Of a stretch of 64,000 bases of DNA, positions 21,947 through 32,092 are shown piece after piece (position 1 is the first letter of the stretch; each line of letters starts with the position of its first letter). The stretch is from Branchinecta lynchi (taxonomy: Eukaryota > Arthropoda > Branchiopoda > Anostraca > Branchinectidae), in NCBI GenBank assembly GCA_023053575.1, contig JAKZAP010000010.1, forward strand, positions 17,110,628 through 17,174,627, written 5' to 3'. Both the position numbers and the translations under genes were made by a program. The notes below the pieces were generated by a model. It made no database searches. It was not told the origin of the DNA and saw only the letters and a list, made by a program, of their open reading frames with translations.

Positions 21947-22238
21947 CTGGAGGGCAGAGCTGGTGGACTCGGACTCTGGACTCGGCTCGAGACGCTTTTT
22001 TCAAGGTCTCCGACTCGTCTTTCACGGAGCTGTCTGTACGCCAGAGCTGTGGACTCGGACTCGTCTCAAGACGCATCTTTCAAGGTCTCGGACTCGTCTT
22101 TCACGGAGCTGTTCGTACGCCAGAGCTGTAGACTCGGACTCTGGACTCGTCTCGAGACGGTCTTGAGACGCATTTTTCAAGGACTCGGACTTGTCTCTGC
22201 CTCGGATTTGCTGGACTCGTAGCAGCTCTGCCGGAGGG
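21947..22238. mobile_element. hAT-like MITE with internal ~93-bp tandem repeats
   Basis: The element spans 21955-22230 with short inverted ends CAGAGCTG/CAGCTCTG. Flanking octamers CTGGAGGG and CCGGAGGG differ at one base. The inside consists of about three units containing GACTCGGACTC, CTCGAGACG, TTTTTCAAGG and CGTCTTTCACGGAGCTGT. It lies 62 bases upstream of exon 3 of the glycine-rich gene, within intron 2. Confidence 0.7.
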
Positions 22239-22239
22239 A

Positions 22240-23470
22240 GATCGGGTGGTTAAAGATCATGTCTAAACCAGGAATTTCTTATCTTAATCCAATCATCAGC
22301 TTTTAATTCCGATAAAACTCCACCTTCTGTTGTGGATCAACTGAGGCAAGATTACATGCATGGAACCTTCCTGTCCTACGTAACAACACTTTTCGAGCAA
22401 GAAACAGAATAAAATTGAAAGAAGACATTCAAAATAGTCATAAGGATGAACTGTCTATGAGTTGACATCTCACTATGCTAATGATAATTACTCACTGAGG
22501 TTCACTCTACTCAGGGAGAGAATGCTCCGGTGTCGCGAGACAGACTCACACAGTCTTTCAGCAAGGGGGATCGCGACTCTTCAGTTACCATCATGTGAGG
22601 AATGACTCTAGTTGCGATTTTTTCAGTGTTCATGCCACTTTCTTGAAAGGTAAACGTTACTGGTATCACGATTCGATACACAGTGATTCAAGTTGGTTAT
22701 GAGTAGAAACAGCGGGTTTTAGGGCCCCATTTAAGCCACTGCGTTTTAACTGTAAAAGGCCGGGGCGATGTGTATGAACTGCAGGTCGGATTGAATCTGC
22801 TTGACGAAATCGCTCTGTATGACAAGGCAAGAAGTTTATTTGTACGTGCCACGTTAATATGCAACAACTCGTGTTAAAATTTTTTTTTGAAAAGATCAGG
22901 AAAAACTAGGGTCGTGCGTGAATTCCTTAAAGCACTGCGCCAAAAAGCGGTAAAAATTCATAGGGACGAAAGGAAACAATGGAGAAATGTGGAGATTTTA
23001 GAAGCTTATAATTCACTGAGAGAGTTAGGTATATTATAAAAGACAGAATGAGGGGTCGTTGCAAAGATTTGACTGATGAGGCGGAAATGAGGGAGAAATC
23101 ATTACCAGTTCGTATGAGTGAATAACGTGAACACAACTGTCTTTTTACTGCAAAATCCTAGCACGAGCCAATATTAATAAAAAAAACACAGAAACCAATT
23201 TCAACCCTTGTTAAGCAACCACAAAAAATTTATTGACAGAAAAGAAGACTTCCAAATCTTGTGCTTTCTTACTTTTTGTTCATCTATCAGCTAAATTTTC
23301 TTCCTTTTTCTTTTCTCATCTGGGAACTACTTTGACAGTGTACAGCGATGTACTTGCGGAATTAGCCCACTAGATGGTTCCGATGGACGCGCCCAGTTCT
23401 AGTTGGAACTAGCGTCTTGAAACTAGGTGAATTACACAAGAAAGCTTCCAAATTAACTGCTTTAAAATAT
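22240..23470. other. Intron 2 of the glycine-rich peptide gene, nothing else identified
   Basis: AT-rich sequence with no repeat match in the window and no exon signals on either strand that fit the gene's phase. Confidence 0.4.
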
Positions 23471-23477
23471 AGCTTAC

Positions 23478-23558
23478 CCCCGAGGCCACCTCCTCCGATT
23501 AGGATCTGTCGTCGCTCTCTATGGTGACCATCTGTGTCCGAAGGTAAGCTCAGCACAC
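23478..23558 (-). CDS. Secreted glycine-rich peptide, exon 2 (propeptide)
   Basis: The exon starts after a pyrimidine tract and CAG and ends at the donor G|GTAAGC. It reads L-S-L-P-S-D-T-D-G-H-H-R-E-R-R-Q-I-L-I-G-G-G-G-L-G. The R-E-R-R-Q stretch could be a processing site between an acidic/histidine propeptide and the Gly-rich mature part. Phases fit both neighbours: it takes one base from exon 1 and gives one to exon 3. The open frame continues into the intron at the low-coordinate side, but the GTAAGC donor and codon phase favour splicing at 23478. Confidence 0.8.
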
Positions 23559-23610
23559 CTGAAAAACACGTGTTTTTACCTTACATTCACATTTACATTT
23601 TACCTTACAC

Positions 23611-24149
23611 TCCAGATAAAAAGTATCCTTGACCAATGCGGGATATCTGACAAGTGGTGTGAAGGCCAGGGCCACCCAAGGCGAGGTAAGTAAGGTGGTT
23701 CAACGGGTCATACAAGACCAAGAAAAATCCAAAAATGGCACCATGAGAAGGATTCCAAACCGTCGATGTATCATTACGCTAAGGCCAAAGAGTGTTGGGG
23801 TCTAGAAATATTTTTTAAAGGAGGGTTATCTTCGGAGGAATTAAAATTGACTGTTAGCGCTCGTAGTGATAGCCTCCCCCTGGGGCTTCGGAGAAAATAT
23901 AATAATATGGGAAGTGTAAAGTCTAGTGGTCTTTACTTCTGCCCTATGTGTGGTTGTGTGGACGAGAATTTGTTTCATTTTTTTTGCGAATGTGTGGAAC
24001 TGAAGGGTTTGAGAGTTCAAATATTTGGGGAGCAGATTTTCGTGGAAGGTTGGCTGGTGGAAAAGTTTAAGGAGAAAAGTTTGTTTGGGGTTAGGCAGCT
24101 TGGAAGGTTTTTGCGGATAGGCTGGAATCATAGAGAAGAGTTTTTGTAG
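23611..24149 (+). pseudogene. LINE (non-LTR) ORF2 C-terminal fragment
   Basis: One frame, broken by a single in-frame TAA near 23692, reads L-Q-I-K-S-I-L-D-Q-C-G at the start. It ends with a zinc knuckle C-P-M-C-G-C-V-D-E-N-L-F-H-F-F-C-E-C of the form CxxC...H...C, then a tail of about 45 residues. This is the usual end of LINE ORF2 proteins after the reverse transcriptase. The insert sits in intron 1 of the glycine-rich peptide gene, on the opposite strand. It is 5' truncated. Confidence 0.65.
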
Positions 24150-24266
24150 ATAAGATTTATTAGAAGTTGATGTTTGTTTTTCATTTGTACTGTACTTTCT
24201 TTTGTATGCTATGGCCCTCGGGCTTTAAGCAAATATATATCATATCCTATCATTCTAATTAACTAT
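24150..24266 (+). mobile_element. LINE 3' UTR and tail
   Basis: After the stop codon at 24147-24149 comes a T-rich stretch, then TATGGCCCTCGGGCTTTAAGC, AAATATATATCATATCCTATCATT. A short 3' UTR ending in a simple AT/CAT-rich tail completes the LINE fragment at 23611. Confidence 0.5.
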
Positions 24267-26264
24267 GGGCTGAATACTCTTGATGACTATCTCCTTGCCG
24301 ATGCAGAATCTCCGGGCGCTCCGGGTAGCTAGCGGAAGAAAGGGAGAAGTGGTGTCACAGCTGCTCCCAAAGATGGCGGTGATTGATTGACACAGGATTT
24401 TTAGTCGTTGAGCTTGAGTCGTACGGACACGCTTATTTCTTCTTCCTGAGGATCACTGGCGTGTCTTGGACTTAGTCATATAGAGTATTGTTGGTACACG
24501 GAAGCTCCTGTCCTGTCTCGTGGAGTTGTGCCATTTCCGCAAGAAGAGGGGAAATACCGAGTTTCAAAGCAGTCGTAAAAGTTCATGTTCGGTCAGGTGC
24601 GGTTTTGACTGGCATGACTTTCACGGTTTTGACAGTTGCGGTTTTGAAGTCGTGGCTTTTGTTTCACGGTCTTCGGATACCTATTAAGCTTACCGGAGCT
24701 TGACTGACGGCTTGGTCACACTGGGCTCAAAAAGCCGCCTATTTGACAAATAACTGAAAATCCCTAGGGGACGTGAAATTTGATAGGCTTTGTGGCAGCT
24801 TGGGGATAATGAGCAGACTGCAATTAGGGTCAATTAGGATTCCTCTAACATAATTATACACGATGTTTTGCTCTAACTGATCTACTGAATCTCAGGATTT
24901 GAAAACTGAAAGCAACCCAAAAAGTCAGGAAATGAGCCCAGTGTGACCATAAGCTCTGATGCAGAGATCATGAGTCACTAGTTTCAAGGGGCCACCCACT
25001 CATTGGTAACTGATATTCACCCTTTTCCCAGTACCGCGTTTTATCGGTACTGGGTGGAACAGGATGATTTTAATGTTCTAACACGTGGCAACCGGAGCTG
25101 GCTCCTGTCGAGCACTGCGGCACTGGGCCCTTGTTGTACGCTGAAATCGGAGTGGGTAACCCCTCGACTAGTCGAATTAGCTGGAAACGAAGGTTCTTGT
25201 CGGGTCACTATTACATCCTCCCAAGTTTCGCATTTACACATAATAACTGAAACGAAAAGGTAAATTGCGAAGTTAAAATTTGAAACTACGTCATGTAAAG
25301 ATTGTGTGCTGGAGAGCTTCGCAAAGGAGTGGACGAAACTATGCTCATGCCCTATGTGATGAAGCTGCGCTTCCAATCTCTGGGGTCTTCTTCGATCGAG
25401 AATATCGGTACCAGTCAGTCACAGCTTGGTGGCAGGTTCGTGTCTTTTAAATACCGCCTGAAGAGGACCCTAGTTGCCAAGAAGAGTCAAAGTTTTTGTT
25501 TGTCACGTTTATTTACGTTCACGTTAATCACTTTCCTGTATTGGTGGGCGCGGTTTTCGTTTTCGTTTTTCGTTTTCGTACCAGATACTGATTAAACTTA
25601 CTCGGGCTTGGAATTTCTGCAAAAGGTATGCTAATTAATAATGACGATGATGGGTTCATCGTCATGACAATAATGACAATTCCGTGTCAGGTCTCTTAAA
25701 TGGCCTACCAGGTTTCGTCCTAGCTCCTAGCCCGTCGTGATCGCCAGACTAGGAGACAGCCGGGTATGACGGCATTTTTTGTGCCATATAATGGTGCAGA
25801 CTGCACCAAAGTCATAGATCATGTCGAGATAATGTAAACTCGTGACCTTCCGCTTTCAAAAATCGTTAAGAACCGTGCCAGGGCCTCGCTTTGCTTGATG
25901 TTTGTTATTATTATTTGCGTACAAATACATATAAAACATTTATCTTAAAGTTTAACCGAAAAGCCCTTTTTATTTGTATGGATGTACATTCATTACCCAT
26001 CTACAGTAGCATGAGACGGTGTATAAGGAAAAGAAAGAAAAAAGAACAAAAGAAGATCACAACGAATTACAGCACAAATAAAAAACAAGATATCTCTTGG
26101 CTTTGGGATTATATCTTGGATTTGAACACATTGAATTATTTTGACATTTTTACTAGATACTGATTTTCTTTTCATCTTCGGATGTAGGAGTGACGTTCAG
26201 GATATGCACTGGTTGGTACTGCGTCGCGTTTCGTAGTGAAAGAAACGTGGAAATAGTTACTTAC
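24267..26264. other. Intron 1 of the glycine-rich peptide gene, little identified
   Basis: The block at 24290-24395 (CTTGCCGATGCAGAATCTCCG, GCGGAAGAAAGG, AGCTGCTCCCAAAGAT) matches 57795-57875 directly and 57500-57545 in inverted form. The piece CTGAAGAGGACCCTAGTTGCC at about 25458 resembles the palindromic GCCCAAGCTGACT family. The rest has no match and no exon. Confidence 0.4.
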
Positions 26265-26304
26265 AAGCGAAAATTCCCAACAGTGTAAATAGCACTAGCT
26301 TCAT
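26265..26304 (-). CDS. Secreted glycine-rich peptide, exon 1 (signal peptide)
   Basis: The exon starts at ATG (26304-26302) and ends at the donor T|GTAAGT. It encodes M-K-L-V-L-F-T-L-L-G-I-F-A plus one base of a cysteine codon, a textbook secretion signal: one lysine followed by a hydrophobic run. The assembled gene (26304-26265, 23558-23478, 21892-21705) has 309 coding bases including the stop, about 102 residues, with all phases consistent. The TATA box at 26346-26353 sets the start of transcription about 15-20 bases before the ATG. Confidence 0.85.
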
Positions 26305-26345
26305 GACTTTTTATTTGTCAACTGCCTGATCCATCAAAACATTTG

Positions 26346-26353
26346 CTTATATA
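26346..26353 (-). promoter_or_regulatory. TATA box of the glycine-rich peptide gene
   Basis: TATATAAG on the - strand lies 42 bases upstream of the start codon at 26304. With the usual 25-30 base spacing this predicts a 5' leader of about 15 bases. Confidence 0.65.
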
Positions 26354-26679
26354 ATAAAATAAAAAAGCTTAGATAGAACCGCCACTGAGCTGGAACCCAC
26401 AGTGTCCAATGACTTCTAAATATACGGAAGGAGTCGACACTTTGATAAATGACAAGTACGTGTTTTGCGAACTTCCAAACTAGAATTTCTCGTACGTTGA
26501 ACTATATCTTATAGTCGTCTAATTAGCTGCGGTGCCTCTGGCTCAGGCAAATGTAATAGCTGAAGTTGGATTTCAGTTGCGAAACATATTATCAAACCAG
26601 TCTAAAACTGAAAAGCCAAGTATACCCGGGATATGGGGTATACTTGGATATGGGATATATTGGATATATATATTACTTG

Positions 26680-27097
26680 GATAAGGATTCGAATCCGAAT
26701 CCAAATCTAGGGTTAGGTACGAATGCGATTCGAATCCAAATCCACCATTTCATGCTGAGGATTCGAATCCGGATTCGAATCCGACCTTAACAAAAATCGG
26801 ATCATTTAAGGTTTAAAATCAGAGGAGACAAAAAGCACTGATATTATCAGATGACGTGCTAGATTACTGAGGATGGTTGGTGTGGGGACCAAAAAGTTGT
26901 ATTGAATAAGCACGCTGTGTAAAAATTGGGAAAACGGAAAATGGAAGGATGAAGTCTAGCAATTTGAGCGGATTGGAAAGATTGAGGGATTGGAATCCGA
27001 GTCCGAATCGGAATCGAACCTGACAAGCAGAAGATTCAAATCCAGCCAAAAGGACGAATCCTGGAATCGAATCCGGATTCGGATTCGCCCATCTCTG
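26680..27097. mobile_element. Low-complexity GATTCGAATCC repeat, possible hAT-like MITE
   Basis: Repeated words near GGATTCGAATCCGAATCC occur at 26684-26790 and, diverged or inverted, at 26970-27090. The right edge reads GGATTCGCCCATCTCTG, and CAGAGATGGGC-type ends are common in hAT elements. The left end could not be placed, so the limits are uncertain. Confidence 0.35.
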
Positions 27098-27378
27098 GGT
27101 GATATCTCACTTTTTTCACAGTATCCAGATAATCGTGTTCAAACCTTGGAAAGTTACTTTTGCTCATATCTTCATTTGTATTATGCTAAGAATATCTCAG
27201 TACGGAGAGATCTGACTTTCGATGTCACAGGGAGAAAGAGCGTAAAAGTAATCAGAAACTGCTTTTAACCCAATTTGTAAAAAAAAGGAGTTAATTTTCA
27301 CGTTGTAGCACTCAGCTCTTCAATTTGTCATATTCCAGCTCAACGCTTCCAAACAAACTAGTCGCTGTAAATCCCTCC

Positions 27379-27520
27379 TAGAGCAAAAAAAACAAGGGGA
27401 TAGCGTCAAGTCTTGAAAAAAAAGAGTCACAAACTCGAATAGCACACACTAGCATCACTAGCGATATGTAACGTCCCTGCTGAAATTCAATCAGTCACGC
27501 ACCAGCGCTGGCTCCAATAA
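27379..27520. mobile_element. CAGAGCAAAAT-family fragment
   Basis: AGAGCAAAAAAAACAAGGGGATAG, TTGAAAAAAAAGAGTCAC and ACCAGCGCTGGCTCC follow the order seen at 993-1130. Only one end is present. Confidence 0.5.
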
Positions 27521-27689
27521 CTTTATATTCCAAAACAGCGAAAACAAGAGCTGAAGCTCATATGGCACTTGCAAGACTTGTTAAAGAAGAATGACGATGG
27601 ACTCTTGAAAATCACGAGAATGTAGCGTTTGGTTTTGGTTTTGCTAAAAAAGTTTTTTTTGTTCTTTGCGGTTAAGATGAGTACTTTAA

Positions 27690-28990
27690 GGAATGGTCGG
27701 ATCTGGGAAGTGACAATTTGCAAGCCAATCTTGTCAAGTCTCTAATGTTCAAGCCAAGTTTCATCATCATAGCAGATCTGGAAGTAGCCTACCTTAAACT
27801 GCGATCACCGGAATTCTGGACCCCCTTCCAACTCCCCCAGAGTATCCGGTCCGGTTCTGTCACTGATGTGTCTAGGGATTACTCTTGTTCTTCCCAGTCT
27901 TATAACAATTGATATATTCTAAGCACTCCCCCAAATTGATCGGATCCTATCCGCACTTTAAATGGGACTGTGAGACACGAGGTCTTTCCAAATATCAAGT
28001 TTCATTCAGACCCGATCATTCAGATCCAAAAGCTATAAATACGTCAATAGTTTGGATTCACTCCCTTCACCCCTCCATGGTGGTCGGAACGGGGAAGTGA
28101 CTACTTCCAAGCTATTTTGGTCGGGTCCTTGATACGCCTGTCAAGCTTCATCGTCCTAGCACTTGTGTAAGCATCTTAAGTCGGGATCATCGGAATTCCG
28201 GAGCCCTCCCTCCAGCTCCCCCCACAGTGCTCGGATCCAGTCCTATCTTGTCGGCAATGTGTCTAAGGCTTGTGTTTGTTCTTCCCACCATATTTCATCG
28301 CGATCCTACCACTCTCAACATGTCACACGATTTTCGGTTCCCCTCGCAACTCCCCCCAAAGTCACCGGATCCATTCCAGACTTCAATTGTGACATCTGAG
28401 ACACGATATTTGTCCAAATATCAAGTTTCATTAAGATATGATTCCCCCTTCAAAAGTTAGAAATACGTCAATATTCCGGATTCCACCTCCCTCCACTCCC
28501 CCACGGTGGTCGGATCGGGGAAGTGACTGTTTCGAAGTTAGTTTGGACGTGTTCCTAATATGCCTTCCAAATCTCATCGTCCTAGCACATTTATAAGCAT
28601 CTTAATTAGGGATCACTGGAATTCCGGAACCCTCCCTCCAACTCCCCCCACAGTGCTTGGGTCCGATCCAGTATTGTCAACTAGTGTCTCGGGCTTGTGC
28701 TTGTTCTTCTCACCAAGTTTCATCCCGATCCATGCACTCTGAAAATGTCACACGATTTCCGGTTCCCCTCCTCCAACTCCCCCCAAAGCCACCGAATCCA
28801 TTCCTGACTTCAAGTGTGACATCTGAGACAGGAGGTCTTTCTAAATATCAAGTATAATTAAGATCCGATTCCCCGTTCAAAAGTTAAAAATACGTTAATA
28901 CTCCAGATTCCCCCTCCCTCCACTCCCCCATTATGGCCGAATCGGGGAAGTGACTGTTTCCAAGTTTAGCACTTCTGGAAGTACGAGATG
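27690..28990 (-). repeat. ~415-bp composite tandem repeat, block 2
   Basis: About three units in inverted orientation relative to block 1. The phase marker CATCGTCCTAGCAC recurs near 27765 (diverged), 28150 and 28578, giving a period of about 410-430 bases. Each unit holds GGAATTCCGG, a run with CTCCCCC, ACCAAGTTTCATC and GACATCTGAGACA. The + strand open frames at 27718-28857 follow the repeat and are not genes. The block ends at a long hairpin (29003-29070). Confidence 0.75.
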
Positions 28991-29002
28991 AGTGGCCTGA
29001 AA

Positions 29003-29070
29003 GACAAACCGACAGACCGAAAAGTGATTGGTAACGATTTACCGATCACTTTTCGGTCTGTCGGTTTGTC
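29003..29070. repeat. Long hairpin at the edge of block 2
   Basis: GACAAACCGACAGACCGAAA (from 29003) pairs with TTTCGGTCTGTCGGTTTGTC (to 29070). The arms are about 31 bases, nearly perfect, with a loop of a few bases. TTTTCGGTCTGTTGG also occurs next to block 4 at 52193, so this motif marks the family edge. Confidence 0.7.
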
Positions 29071-29084
29071 TGTCATCGGCAAGT

Positions 29085-29271
29085 GCCACAACAAGACACA
29101 ACCTCTGCTGTTTCTTCAGTTTTTGCAGCTTGCATCTTAGCTATGATATAATTTCTATGCTGCAAGTTTGTCTTGCTTTAAATGCCGCGAGCCTTCTGGG
29201 CAGCATTACGAGTAAGGCCCGTTTCCGATGCACGGAAACCACATGTCCTAGTTTTATTTTGCTCTGAATCC
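29085..29271. mobile_element. CAGAGCAAAAT-family fragment, right end
   Basis: CTGCAAGTTTGTCTTGCTTTAAATGCCG, AAGGCCCGTTTCCGATGC and TTTATTTTGCTCTG match the end of the copy that stops at 1804. The 198-residue - strand frame that overlaps here (29178-29774) is not supported as a gene. Confidence 0.45.
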
Positions 29272-29934
29272 CCCGTGTCTCTAAATATCGCTTGTCCTCT
29301 TGTCCATAGATATTGAAAAATTGGTCCAGAAGTGAGGGGCAGAAATCTCAATCTGCTACACGAGGATGAAGTTTTGCACTTTCTTTGGGGTAGAAAGTGA
29401 AAGCTATTATTTGTTGCTGGGTCAAATTTTACTAGCTCTGCACAAGTGTCACGGAGGACTTTCAGAAAGTAGTCCACATGGAGCGCTGAACCGGAATAAG
29501 ACAAATTAAGGCCGATTCTGGCGATCTCTTGGATTCGCTTTCCGAAAAGCAAGGCGAGAATCCGCCGAGCGCAAGAACAAGCAGAAAGTCGTTGATCCTC
29601 AGTTGCACCTTTACAACTTCTCGCTGACTTGCCGAAATCACTTTCCACTCGCAAATGGATTGCTTTCCAAACTAGCGGAGCGCGAGAACAGCTTTGGAAA
29701 GCGGAGCGACTTTTAGCCGAAGTCGCAAGAACAGCTGCCGCAGAAGCTCGCGGAGCTTTCCAGACCGCCAGCAAAGCCCTTGATTATCCTCAGATGCTAT
29801 ATTCATGCATTACGATAGGAGTACGCCGTCCGTCTCCAACATCAAAAGAAGCGAAGAAGAAGAAAGGAAAATTTGACTCTTCCCCTGTCTAGAAGTGGCT
29901 AGGACTGACACTCATGGTTTGAGTCAGTTTCAAA

Positions 29935-30030
29935 GATTTGTCGAGGTCAGTGTTGCCAAATTGGCTTATTTGTTGGTGACTGGCGTGAAAATGTTTGGAA
30001 CTGGCTTGTGGCTTAAAACTTGTAGTCTGG
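29935..30030. repeat. Fragment of a CAGTGTTGCCA repeat
   Basis: GTCAGTGTTGCCAAATTGGC here is shared with GTCAGTGTTGCCACATTGGC at 57992. The latter is followed about 170 bases on by TGGCAACACTG. No target duplication was found for either. Confidence 0.4.
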
Positions 30031-30431
30031 GGCCCAAGTATCAAAATGTGAAAAGTAGCTTTCCCGTCGGGGGCAGCTGATCCGACGATGGATACTAGGT
30101 AAATCGACCACGCTGATTTCGAATCTGGGCGGGATACTGGGATCAGACATGTGCTAAAGATGTTACGCACCAACACTCAAATTCGGATGTCTTGGCGTTC
30201 CATTTCATTTTTCTAAAGCGGATTGAAAACTATTATCAGCTAACCAGCTACGGTGATTCCAACTCTGACTAATAACTATCCTTCAGAAACAATGGAAAAG
30301 TTTATTTAGGTATGTTTATTTACGGTGAAAGAGTACATTTATTAAAACCATATTTGCAAAAGTTGGTCCTGTCAACTTTCATATTTAATCACAAATGAGT
30401 TAGGCTTCGAAATCCTCTTCTTCCTCGTCTA

Positions 30432-31750
30432 TTACAATGACATTGACACATTTCCCCCGGATGCGCATAGTAAATCACGAGATCTCTTGGTTACAGCACA
30501 TGAGCATTTTTGCTGCAAGATTTCTTGCAGGCACAAAAAACACCGACCACACTGTCTGGAAAAATATGGCCCATCAGTTGCCACTGCTTTTGCTCCCCCA
30601 CGTATCTCATCGGCCCATCCATAGTCCAGTGGGTTCAAAGAGACAGGTATGCGGTCGTGAGCTTGCGTCTATACGGAAAATTGCAAAAATGCACGCAGCC
30701 AGTGCAAAAAAAAAATGATCTGTCGGTGGGTGACAGCCACATGGGCTCCTTTTGCGTGGCAAAAGATGTATACGGAGATCGTTTTTAGGCGATTCTTCAG
30801 CCGTTTCACAGTGTGGCTGTCACTCTGCTTTAAAAGGACAGAAAAGTTTTCTCTGATTTGTGATGTTTTGTACACACTACCATCATTTACACTTTGGTTA
30901 AATTTCCATCACAAGTTCCTCAAGCATTTATCGAGATACCTGGCCTTCTCTGCAACAAGATCACGAGCCCTGCATCCAGAAGCAAGAAGAATATCTCGCT
31001 CAGTTAGTGCACAAGCATGTTCAATTACTATGTTAACGCTCCTTGACGCTTCAGAAACTCTGCGAAGTTGAGACTCTGGCCTCTCTTTACATTCTTTTTT
31101 CAGGTAAAAGAGGAAAGTGTCAGTATATGAAAAGTCAACACTTTGAGACCTTAACTGTAGGACCATGGGACTAGGAGTTGATGTTGATGTCCAAGTTGCA
31201 CAGTGTCAGAAGTCCCATCAGCTAACAAGACTGAGGACTTAGAAGTGAAAAAAAACTTTTTCCTACGAGTTTCATGCAACACACAATCACAAAAATCAGG
31301 TTTTGACATTGCAGTCATGAGCTTTTTTGCAGCAAATCACTTAGCTTGTCCAACACTTTAGCCTGTGACCAAGGAGCGATGTCAGTTGTTTGGCACAAAT
31401 ACACATAGAAAAGTCAATCAGTTTTCTCTTTTATGGGCTGTTGGCAAACAGCATCCATTTTTGGCAAACCGTAACCATCTACAATCTCTTCTTCCACTGA
31501 TTAAAGATTGAGAAACCCCTTGGTAAACTTTTCATGATATTTGGCCTTCTCAGTGCATGCCACCAAAGATTTAGGTGCTGGCAATAGCAGCACCTGCCAT
31601 TGTAGTCATCAGAGGCCTGTAGTGCCTGTCTCTTACTGTCTTCAATGTATCACTGAGCTTGTCCAGGACTCAAGCCTCTGATAAAGGAAGAATACTCGCT
31701 TCATAAAATTGGACCAGGAATTGCCACCAGGTGCGCTAGCAAAACAATAA
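30432..31750 (-). pseudogene. Degenerate gene of a Cys-rich (CXC-like) transposon-associated family
   Basis: Scattered - strand frames keep recognisable pieces. From high to low coordinates they include L-D-K-L-S-D, then D-L-V-A-E-K-A-R-Y-L-D-K-C-L (about 30925), and N-P-L-D-Y-G-W (30636) followed by a cysteine-rich tail with Q-K-C-S-C-A-V-T-K-R-S-R-D-L-L-C. Proteins with a 'DLVA-x-EA-x-Y-x-x-KCL' segment and a 'PLDWGW ... CSC ... LC' tail are common uncharacterised invertebrate proteins, often in repeats. Several stops and frame changes separate the pieces here. The assignment rests on remembered patterns only. Confidence 0.4.
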
Positions 31751-32092
31751 CAATCACACGTTAGACCGAGGGTTAAGTCTGGGGCTGTAATCGTATATGG
31801 GAATCAGCGATTTCGTTCTCGTATCATACTGACTCGCTCGTCGACCCTCCCGAAAGTCATCAAGACAGAAATTTTTAGCCTAGAGAAGCAACTACTGGAT
31901 TAATTTTGAGGAATAAGAGTAGATTTAACATAGCTGAAGACACATAGCAGTGGTAAGACTAAAGGCGAATTTTTGGGTTTTAGTATACAAAGAGATGTTA
32001 TTCCAGTCAGTCTAGTACGCTAGCCCTTTTTCAGTCATGAAACGTCTATCACCATGCCTGAGTGCTAGACCACTGTACCCTTAAATTCATGC

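Noticed and set aside
29178..29774. A 198-codon - strand open frame
   Set aside because: It begins inside a CAGAGCAAAAT-family fragment, has no domain, signal or splice context, and low-complexity Arg/Ser/Ala composition. Probably chance in a GC-richer patch.
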